From contig JAPEVC010000079.1 of assembly GCA_027946555.1 (NCBI GenBank), forward strand, positions 62,001-126,000: a stretch of 64,000 nt of DNA, written 5' to 3'. The notes below the pieces were generated by a model, which ran no database searches, had not been told where the DNA came from, and saw only the letters and a program-made list of their open reading frames with translations. The stretch comes from Gnomoniopsis sp. IMI 355080. Lineage: Eukaryota > Ascomycota > Sordariomycetes > Diaporthales > Gnomoniaceae. The position numbers were made by a program, and so were the translations under genes. Below are positions 35,632 through 44,619 of this stretch, piece after piece. How positions within the stretch are numbered: position 1 is the stretch's first letter; each line of letters begins with the position of its first letter.

Positions 35632-37127
35632 TCATGTTGTTGGTACTGGGCTTCTCTTATGTATGTGCGATATCATGGTATTCCAAGTTTGGTTTTGGCG
35701 AGGGTTGTCGCGTAAAGAGAGTTCCGGGACTTGTATTGATTATGTTTGAAAGCTTTGGGTCAAATTAATGAGCATCTGATTTTGGCTGATCCCTGCCATA
35801 CTTTATGGGTAGTATCCAGTCACCTGTCTCCGAAGTGATCCGAATCGTGACAATATTAATTTAGTTGCCTGGTAACGAAAGTGTAGAAAGCAATGGTCAC
35901 TTCTAGGTAACGGTACGTAGAGCGCGAAATTGTCCGAGGTCGATGGTGAGCCAGTGCCTGCAAGGTTGGAGATACACCTTATGCACCAAGAAAAGCTGTC
36001 ACAAATTCCAAATGTAACATACTAGTCGCTGTGTAGTCAGGTCTTTCGATCAATAGCAAACCCCTAGGACACGCATGCATCAGGTCGTCTATCAGCTCTG
36101 CGGCACGGACGACGGAGCGACCCAACAGGCCGACAGTGGGTCTAATTCATTGCTGTTGTATCCTAGGCCGGCCTCTCCCTTTAAGCCCTCACATGTAGGT
36201 GTCATTTGTACTTAGGCAACAAATTTGCTCGAGACACAAATGAGGCGTCGTCAGGGCCTTGTGCTCCCCCAGACGCATGTACAGTACAGTAGTACCGAAA
36301 CACTTGGGGGGAGAGCCGCTGGCGGCGGCCTTCTTAACAGGACGGTGCGCGCAACTTTGTAGCATCCGCGATGAGCACTGAGACTGGCCGACCTGGAAGG
36401 CTGTCAGCGATGCTGAAGGAAAGCTTTGTTTCATATGTCTGACGCCTCATCATCACTGCCCGCGGCCTTGAAGCTGACAGCAAAGTGAGTTCGTGATATG
36501 CTATGTGTTGCAAGGTTTGGGAGAAGCCAAGAGGATCGTTGACAGGCCATCAGCCAACCGGGGCTATTTCAGCTGACCAGGGGCTCTCCTGTCCTGTAAG
36601 GCGAGACCCGTTTCAGGCCTAGCGATCCTTGAGCCACGCTAGAAATCAAGGTTCGCTAGGGGGGCATACGGCACGGCTGGGGCCCCTGCTCGTTGGGCTT
36701 GCATCTGGAAGCTCTATCCCTGCTTACCGCTTCCGCTCTTACCTTGTACGGTTAAATGTTACTTGAAGCCAAGAGGCGGCCCCCTCTGTCTGCCGCCTTC
36801 GCACTACAGTCTGCTCTGTCTTTTTATTTTGTGTCGCTGAGCTTGTTTTAGATGAGGTCACATCGGCATTTCCCGCCCCAAGAAGCTTTTTGTTTTGTTT
36901 GATGAATCTTCTTCTCTTCTCTGGAATTCGACCGCCGTCCATCGTCTACGTCCTCGCGTCTTCGTGCGACGGATCAGCTTGGTCTTGACAGCAACTAGTC
37001 AATAGAGCTCAGCGTCTACGGGACATTTACAACACGCGCGAGTCGAGTCAATTGATATTGTCAATCCTGATTCGGCATTAATACAGACAGCATCGAAGAG
37101 ATCTCAGCAGCGAGACAGGACGCGACG
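35632..37127. other. Intergenic region and PNS1 5' flank
   Basis: No gene is supported. The last 250 bp carry pyrimidine-rich and CT-rich sequence consistent with the promoter and 5' UTR of the choline-transporter-like gene. A minus-strand frame at 36739-36942 is not gene-like. Confidence 0.5.
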
Positions 37128-38845
37128 ATGCAGCAACAATATCCTCCACCTCCTAGCAATGTTGGGTATGCGCCGGTATACGGCCAGCCGCAGCAATCGC
37201 CATACCCTCCACCGAACGAGCCATACCAGCAGCAACCACCATATCAGCAGCAGCCGTCGCAGTTCCAGTATGGCGACGAGAAGGTGCCATTCGAGCAGGC
37301 CTTCAAGATTGAGAAGCCGAAATACAATGACCTATGGGCCGGCATCCTGTTCCTGTTGTTCATGGCTGGCTTCACCGTCGTGTCTGCCATTGCGCTGCAT
37401 GGCTACGGTACGCCATGTCCTCGTCCTCTCATCCTCCTGCCCCTTTACCTAGGTAGTCAGTCATCTTCTTAGGCCTCGCGCAATGTTCTAATCGTTCCTT
37501 CATCTGTATCTCTAGCGTCGACGCGCGGTAACAATGGCACCGGTATTTACGATGCTTCTGTCTTCACTATCAACACCAACACCATCGTACTCTTCCTTTT
37601 CTGCCTCCTCGTCGCAATTGTCCTCAGCATGGGCTACGTCTTCTGCATCCGCGCCTTTCCCAAGCAAATCATCTGGATCACTGGCATCCTGAACATCGTC
37701 TGGGGCTTCGTCGTGGCCATCTACATGCTGTACCGGAAGCAGTATGTCGGTGGTATCATCTTCCTCGTCTTCACCGTCATCCTGATGTTCTGCTTCTGGA
37801 GCTGGCGGCAGCGCATCCCCTTCAGCGCCCTGATGCTGCGCACGTCCATCAATGTCGCCGACCACTTTGGACACGTTTACCTGGTCAGCTTCGTGGGAGG
37901 CATCATCGGCGCTGCCTACGCCGCTTGGTTCTCCATTACTTTTGTCGCCGTTTACGTCAAATGGTCGCCCAGCCAGAACAACGCCTCCTGCACGGGGAGC
38001 GCCTGTAGCTATGCCACCGTCGGCGGCGTGGTCGCCTTCATCACTTTTACCTCCTTCTGGTTCTCCGAGTGGCTGAAGAACACCCTTCACACCACAATTG
38101 CGGGCATCTACGGGTCTTGGTACTACAACTCGCGCTCATACCCGTCTGGCGTTACTCGGGGTGCCCTGAGGCGATCCTTGACCTACAGCTTTGGATCCAT
38201 TAGTCTGGGCAGTCTCATTGTCGCTATTGTGAACTTCCTCAAGATGCTTGCCAATTCGGCACGCCAAGATGCCGCGAACCAGGGTGACATTGCCGCATGG
38301 ATCTTCTTCTGCATCGCCTCTTGTCTCATCTCATGCCTCCAGTGGGTCATTGAGTTTGTGAACCGCTATGCATTCTCGCACGTCGCCCTTTATGGCAAGC
38401 CCTACTTTGAGTCAGCCAAGGACACCTGGAAGTGAGTACCCACCCCATCTCTTTCTCTTTCGGTGAGCAAGACAACTGACGCAGCTACAGAATGATCAAA
38501 GACCGCGGTATCGACGCCCTTGTGAACGAGTGTCTGATTGGCCCAGTTTTCTCCTTCGGCTCTCTCTTCGTCGGCTTCGCCACCGCACTGCTCTCATTCC
38601 TGTATCTCGAATTCACTAAGCCCTCGTACAACTCGACCGGAAGCTTCACCGTCGTCATTGTCGCCTTTGCCTTCCTCATCGGCCTGCAGATCTGCAACAT
38701 CTTCACCACGCCGCTCAGCAGTGGCATCGACACCATCTTCGTTGCCATGGCCTGGGATCCTGAAGTCATGATCGCTGACCATCCGGATTTGTACCAGCAG
38801 ATGATCCAGGTCTTCCCGCAGGTGCAACAGGCGATCCACGCTTAG
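37128..38845 (+). CDS. PNS1: Choline transporter-like protein Pns1 (CTL/SLC44 family)
   Basis: Three exons, 37128-37407, 37516-38431 and 38491-38845, encode 516 residues; the introns are 108 and 59 bp. The cytosolic N-terminus (about 60 residues) is Pro/Gln/Tyr-rich, with repeated QQPPYQQQ-like units as in yeast Pns1. It is followed by KPKYNDLWAGILFLLF, the first of about ten membrane helices. The C-terminal core has the CTL signature region CLQWVIEFVNRYAFSHVALYGKPYFESAKDTW, then DRGIDALVNECLIG and a helix-rich tail. It is a plasma-membrane protein related to animal CTL1; a choline-transport role in fungi is not well established. The first intron contains one exact TACCTAGGTA palindrome (37446-37455). 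Confidence 0.94.
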
Positions 38846-39681
38846 CGTATTACAAACTGAGGGCTGATGGCTCTGTTCTAGCTGTGGAGCAGATCGAGTT
38901 GTGCTGCATGCGTAAAAGCCATTTGAGAAGAAAGGGAAGAATGCTACAATATCTGGGTTTTGGAAGTTTGGGTTCAGGACAGTGTCCAGTGAGGCGTTCC
39001 GGCTTTTTCAGGGCTTGTATATTTTGACGGCCGATCGATACCCCCGGTTGTTCGTACCACATAAAACGCCAGGTCACGCTTTGTGACAGGCTGATATTCG
39101 TAATGTCTTTACAAAGCAATCCTTTTCAAAATGATGCGTCTCTCCTTGGACGCCGATATAGGCTTCGTCGTTCCCCAAAGTCCTGAAGGCGAGCCATCAT
39201 TCACAACAAGAAGAAACAACCTTGGTGGCTTCGGCATCGCAGAACTATCTATTATAACAGAGATGAAAGTGCTCATTCGACTTGTCGTACTGGGAGTCAG
39301 TGGAGTTTATTCACGAGCCAAGAGCCACATGTGAAAGAGAGGAAGTCTAGCTACCGCGCAGCTGTGGTGTGGCAATCTGACTGATGTATCGCGAGCCACA
39401 GTCAACACTGTGACTGGCTCTGCCTGGCTCTTCAGTTGCTGTGGAACTGACAAATGTGGCTACCTACCTAGGTACCTATGCACTAAGCCATGCAAGGCCA
39501 TTCAGCCAAACCCTTTACGTTTGCAGCCTGCATCTGCTGGAAGAATATTCGATAAAATGCAGTTCTGAAAGAGGGGTAGGGTAGTTGATGCTTACATCAA
39601 ATCATCGTATTGATAGCCTCCTTTGGTATCCTTCACACCCTCTGCTCCAGGATCGTTCGACGGAATAGGCCCCTTGCTGTC
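38846..39681. other. Intergenic region before second HET gene
   Basis: No gene is supported. An exact TACCTAGGTA palindrome lies at 39465-39474. A 67-codon frame at 39131-39334 shows no domain. Confidence 0.5.
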
Positions 39682-41910
39682 ATGGACGACGACCTAGATC
39701 GGCTTTCTTTAAACGATGATTTCGATCATCTTCTAAGCTCGGTTGGGTCATGCACCAACTGCTCTGATATCAACTTCGAAGCTTACTTCAGCGTAGACTG
39801 CAGCCATGATCCAATTCCATCGATAACCGTCGTGGACGCAAGTCTCAGCAAGACGAATTGTCCATTCTGCAACTTGCTTATGCAAGCCGCGGGCCAGTTC
39901 ACCCACCCTCATCGAGTAATTCCTCGCCGGAATGAACAAACACTCGCCTTTTACTTTGAGCGACAATACCAGGGCCCTGTTTACAACCCGGACTGTGGAA
40001 CCGTTATACAGCGTGGTGGTGCTACAATGAGGGTGAAGTTGCGACCCCCACCCTCACCGATTCCGTATGGCACTGCGACCGACTTTGTGTTGTGTCCGGT
40101 CTTTTGTGACGAGAATGTGGATGAGGCGCAAGACTCTGCGCAACTTGTCTTGGAAGATCGTATCGACCTTGCAGTCTGTCGTAGATGGTTGAGTGAATGC
40201 GAGAGTCAACATTCTGGGGATTGTGTCTCTCCTGGGCTCGGTATTGAAGGACAGCTAGCTGAGCTTAGAGTGAGCGATGTCGTGGAAGGATGCATCATAC
40301 CCGCGCCATCAGATTGTCGATATGTGGCTCTCAGCTACGTGGGGGGCCAAGTCGACACATTCTCCCTCCAACGGGGCAATCTCATAGATCTGGAGAGGCC
40401 TGGAGCCCTATGGGAGCACCGATCGTCGACGCCGCGGACAATATCGGACGCGATTGAAGTAACTCGACAACTCGGTGAAAGGTATCTGTGGGCCGACAGC
40501 CTTTGTATCATTCAGGATTCAACACACAAGACAAGTCAGGTTCTGGGCATGGGCAAGATCTATGGAGCAGCTGTGTTGACGCTGGTCGCAGCCCACGGCA
40601 GCCATGCCAATGCAGGCCTGGCAGGGCTGGAACCTGGCTCGCGAAAAGTGGAACAATTCACGCAGCAAGTATGGCCGGACCTAATTCTGACGACGTCGAT
40701 CGTCTCTCCTAGTCATCCAGCCGATACAGTCTGGGCTTCAAGAGGCTGGACGTGCCAGGAGCAGTTGATCTCGAAGCGACTTCTGATATTCACGCAAGGA
40801 CAAGTCATGTGGCAATGCCCCAGTTGTTATCTATGCGAAGATACTGCCGCCGTCAACAAAGCGGAACCTCCCGAACGCCTCCATCAACTTGTCTCGACGA
40901 AGGCGCAGGATCCTTCGTCACTACGACCAACATCCCTCCGCGCCATGAAGCCTTTGCTCCGTCCACAAGCCTTCTCACACTACGCGGAAATAGTAAATGA
41001 CTACTCAAAACGGAAATTTACCTATGAAGATGACATTTTGCTGGCTTTCGAGGGGTTTGGTAGCGTCTTGTATCAGTCGTTCAACTCACCACCCCTGGCT
41101 GGGCTTCCTCAGGCGTACTTTGATCAAGCTATTTTATGGATGCCTTCACAACGGCAAAGACGCAGGGACGGCACCGAAAAGATATTTCCCAGCTGGTCGT
41201 GGGCCGGTTGGATAGGCCAAGTGCGCTACGAAGACCCGGATGAATCTAATGTGGAAGCCGTTGTGTCTTGCATCAAATGGTGGTACTCTGGTGGCGGCGG
41301 CGGCGGCACTCGTACGGGCGACGAATCTGGACTTCGACTACTCAATGGCACCGGAATAGGTATCGCAGAGAGCAACTTTGGCGCACCGAGATCATTAAAC
41401 ACATGCTTCTGCGTTCCTCTCTTCGAACTTTTGAGCGGCTGCTCGCCAACGTCGTCATCAATGCCCCAAGCAGCTGACCTCGGGAGGTTCCCAAATCAGC
41501 CCCTTGTTCACTTTTGGACTTCTACAACCTTCTTGGGTGTTACCGTGAGGGATAGCCCGACTGTGTTGGACCAATATGAGGCCTCTCGACACAGGCCGGT
41601 CAAGTTGCACGTGTATCTGCCAAGAGAGAATGGTAGACAGTTGGCTGGGTATCTGGTTCTGAACGGAGATGGACCGTTGCAGACAGATCCTACCCGCCAT
41701 GAGTTCATTGTCGTTTCGGAAGCGCAAGTCTCGGGATTTAACCCGGTCAATTGGGCCTGCAAGTACTCTGAAAGATGTCGGATGTACAATGTCATGCTTG
41801 TGGAGTGGGACGAAGATCATAAAATTGCCTATCGGGTGGGAATTGGAAGAGTTTTGAAGGAAGCATGGGCGGGTTCTAAGCCTATTGTAAAGTGGATTAC
41901 CTTGGGTTGA
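39682..41910 (+). CDS. HET-domain protein with a deleted signature Trp
   Basis: Intronless gene of 742 residues from the ATG at 39682; the frame is open to a TTG at 39610. A Cys-rich N-terminus (SCTNCSDINFEAYFS, then NCPFCNLL near residue 55) is common upstream of the HET domain. The HET signature reads YVALSYVGG (214-222), missing the tryptophan of the family's SYVWG. The next blocks, RYLWADSLCIIQD and GKIYGAAVLTLVAAHGSHANAGLAG, are intact. The segment TVWASRGWTCQEQLISKRLLIFTQGQVMWQCPS shows the full extended HET module. FPSWSWAGWIG lies downstream, followed by a Gly-rich run (GGGGGG at about 535). HET proteins trigger incompatibility reactions. The Trp loss could alter function, so activity is uncertain. 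Confidence 0.9.
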   Translation: MDDDLDRLSLNDDFDHLLSSVGSCTNCSDINFEAYFSVDCSHDPIPSITVVDASLSKTNCPFCNLLMQAAGQFTHPHRVIPRRNEQTLAFYFERQYQGPVYNPDCGTVIQRGGATMRVKLRPPPSPIPYGTATDFVLCPVFCDENVDEAQDSAQLVLEDRIDLAVCRRWLSECESQHSGDCVSPGLGIEGQLAELRVSDVVEGCIIPAPSDCRYVALSYVGGQVDTFSLQRGNLIDLERPGALWEHRSSTPRTISDAIEVTRQLGERYLWADSLCIIQDSTHKTSQVLGMGKIYGAAVLTLVAAHGSHANAGLAGLEPGSRKVEQFTQQVWPDLILTTSIVSPSHPADTVWASRGWTCQEQLISKRLLIFTQGQVMWQCPSCYLCEDTAAVNKAEPPERLHQLVSTKAQDPSSLRPTSLRAMKPLLRPQAFSHYAEIVNDYSKRKFTYEDDILLAFEGFGSVLYQSFNSPPLAGLPQAYFDQAILWMPSQRQRRRDGTEKIFPSWSWAGWIGQVRYEDPDESNVEAVVSCIKWWYSGGGGGGTRTGDESGLRLLNGTGIGIAESNFGAPRSLNTCFCVPLFELLSGCSPTSSSMPQAADLGRFPNQPLVHFWTSTTFLGVTVRDSPTVLDQYEASRHRPVKLHVYLPRENGRQLAGYLVLNGDGPLQTDPTRHEFIVVSEAQVSGFNPVNWACKYSERCRMYNVMLVEWDEDHKIAYRVGIGRVLKEAWAGSKPIVKWITLG

Positions 41911-44619
41911 AGACACCTAGGGAACAAACAGTTTGGCGGCCCCAATGTAACTAATATAAACACCGTACTAACATCCAATATGACCCCTTCTTGATTATTC
42001 TTAAAGTCTGTTGAGTCATTGTTTCGCGAGCTCCATCTCTCGAAGGATGTACTTTATGTTGAACGTCTTTGGGTCTATGGCACCTCGCTGGAAGCCCTTC
42101 CACAGATATATAGGAGACTGGGTGGTGGGAGAGATGACAGAGGAAATAGCATGGTAGTGGATTGATACAGCGTGAGCTACTGTGATGTAAATAATGCTGA
42201 AAAGACGGTTGTTCCATGGAGCCACTATTGACAGGAAGATCAAGGACCTGGTAGTATTCGATGGAACTGAGAGCGAGCCTTGAGTTCGATGGAACACCTG
42301 GGAAGTGCAGACCCAGGGCGCGAGCGGTAGGAGAAAAGGGGCCTGCATACCTCCTGTGGGTCTTCCGCGTTATGTTTCGATGTAGATATGTACCACGTAT
42401 CTTGAAGAATACAATCTTACGACACTTTGATATCAAAACAATCGTTCACATCCTCACCATAAGTTGTATAAGGCCCAACTCCCACAGTCGGGTGTTGAAG
42501 GAAGCAGGTGCTGCACACAAAGTCGAAAGCAAGGGGAAACTAAAAGAAGAAGAAAAGGAGGTGAAGGGAGATCGTCAATCATTCATCCACCGCAGGAATA
42601 ACCGATTCCCCCCAATCGATGCAAACAAAAGGATAGAACCTCCCAAAAAAGAACGGCTCAAGCCAGGCCAGGAAGACAGTCCCGCAACCGAAGGAAGCTC
42701 AAACTTTGTCTCTTGCAACCTTTGCGTGACTCGAACCGTGGGCCGCCTCCCAACAACGTCGCAAGTAGCTTGTAAAGATACCGCTAAGCCATCGAGACTT
42801 GGTAACAACTGGTTGCTGAAGCAGGCTTATAAGGTGTTGGTTGCTTTGTTGGTGGGTGTGCGGGGGTTTGTTTTGGCGGTCGCCCCGACACCTGGGCAGG
42901 CAGACAACTTGGCCAACCACCGCCCCTGATATTGATTCACCTATGACCTGACAACGCGTGATATTGATTCCATACAGACACAGAAGGCCAAGCTTGACGG
43001 AGTGTTTGCACACATCAAGCAATGGGTCTTTTGAGGAGGAGAACTGACCTTCCTTCTGTGATATTGACCTCCCCTTTCACCCGGTCACAACTTGGATAGA
43101 AAATTCGCTGCCAAGGAAGCTACGACTGCCATTTCTCATCACTAAAACCTTTCTCCTAGGTAAAGAAACGTATCATCAGAAGAGTTGTTCATCAATTGAA
43201 CAGCCGCACGACAGGAAGGGGTGGTGCCAAACTTAGAGCAGTCGGCTCTGACGACCAACAAGTCGCCCTAGCGCCGTTCTCATCTCTATCCTGTGGAAAT
43301 GTTTATCACACGACAACCTTTGCCCAAACATTTGCAAGATTCCATGGTATTCATGACAATTCACAGTGATGCGTTGGGTTTCTTGGTGGGTGGCCAAGAC
43401 TAGAATCCAACGATGGTCGTCGCATTTCAGGGTCTTCACTTACATAATGCACTTGGCGGACCCAAGCCGGAGACGGCCCTTGCATGGCAATCTTGGAGCC
43501 ACCAGCGGCTTGGAATCTCCCTCCGAGCAATGGTTCTTAGACACCCTACTAAGTACTTAGATGATGACTGGAACAGGATACAGGATTTTAAGTTTGAGCG
43601 AAGAATCTGCATCAAGACTGTGTGTGGACAACCATAACGTGCGTGGGGCAAGGATGCCGCTAAGATCCACCAATAAGGTGTGATGCACGGCGAGGCTGTG
43701 GGCAACCGTGGGCAACGCTGTGTGTAGTTGAATTGGGGCCATAAATCGTGGCCACAAGAATTATGCCGATGATTCGAGAGAAGATACAGTGTACGAGCAA
43801 GAGTGTTTCCATGGCAAGGAAGCACACTTGGCCATTCATCGTCCAGATAGCACGTATGCAATACTGCTGGCGTGTGAACATGTCTCCCGACGTCTCAATC
43901 ATCGCATTGAAATACGCAGAATATCAAATATATAAAATTGTCGAAAATTCTTCGCGGAACTCGACTGGCCTGAATCCTTTCCACGTTTCGGGGTCTTTAA
44001 TTTGAGCACAAAGCTGCAGAGAGCGAGGAGGACACATCTGGTTGGAAGGTCTATGGAGAAGAATCATCGACCGGAATTACCGTACAATGCGAGCAATAAA
44101 GCAACTCTAGAAGGTCGTGGTAGGTCCCTCTTGTGGCTTGAAATGACACGACTGGGCATTCTCTCGCTATACAGCACTGTGTGCCAGAAGCTTCGTGCAG
44201 CTCTGAGCTGCTACGGAACAATAAGACACGGTTCGCGTTGATAGGCGATGAAGCTAAAACAAAACTCCCTCTATTGTTCTGGATTCGCGTAGCTTCTCTG
44301 TGGACGTCGTTTGTTCCAAGTGAAATAAAGTGGGGCAGCCTTTTGTTCATAAGCTGCTTCAAACTCGCGACCTTTCGATCGTGAACCTTTTTGCAAACAA
44401 CACGCAACGCACCTGAACGATTTTCAGATCCAATTTTCAGATCCTCATCCAGTTTCTATCGTTTCGTTAGTATTCGATCTATCCAATAGATCACCAGAAC
44501 AGACAGATTTCGTTACAGGCATCGACTTATCTTCCATCTCTTCTCATCCATCTCCTTTCACCCATCTATTCCCATCCGTCTTTCCCACGTACATCTAGAC
44601 CCCATCTTATCGTCTCAAC
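41911..44619. other. 2.7-kb intergenic region
   Basis: No protein gene is supported. Overlapping frames at 41951-42436 (-) and 42261-42929 (+) conflict with each other and show no domain. The minus strand at 42708-42798 has Pol III-like internal boxes (listed separately). Two copies of TGATATTGATTC lie about 31 bp apart near 42927 and 42958. The right end carries a pyrimidine-rich 5' flank for the 920-residue protein. Confidence 0.5.
42708..42798 (-). ncRNA. Possible Pol III unit or tRNA relic (A and B boxes)
   Basis: On the minus strand, TGGCTTAGCGG (from 42791) matches the tRNA A-box and GGTTCGAGTC (42737-42728) matches the B-box. They are 43 bases apart, the spacing of tRNAs with a long variable arm or intron. 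The 91-base unit is flanked by complementary GTCTC and GAGAC. A TATAA lies 29 bases upstream and a T6 run about 60 bases downstream. I could not fold it as a cloverleaf: the T-stem does not pair and there is no clear anticodon arm. It is therefore either a decayed tRNA, a tRNA-derived element, another Pol III transcript, or chance. Confidence 0.3.

Noticed and set aside
37512..38090. 192-codon acidic minus-strand frame
   Set aside because: Antisense to the PNS1 membrane region. The Asp/Glu/Gly richness is what hydrophobic codons give on the other strand.
42708..42798. Standard tRNA gene
   Set aside because: A and B boxes are present, but the T-stem does not pair and no anticodon arm forms, so a functional tRNA is not supported.
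42261..42929. 222-codon plus-strand frame
   Set aside because: No domain, overlaps a competing minus-strand frame and the Pol III-like unit, and the composition changes along its length.
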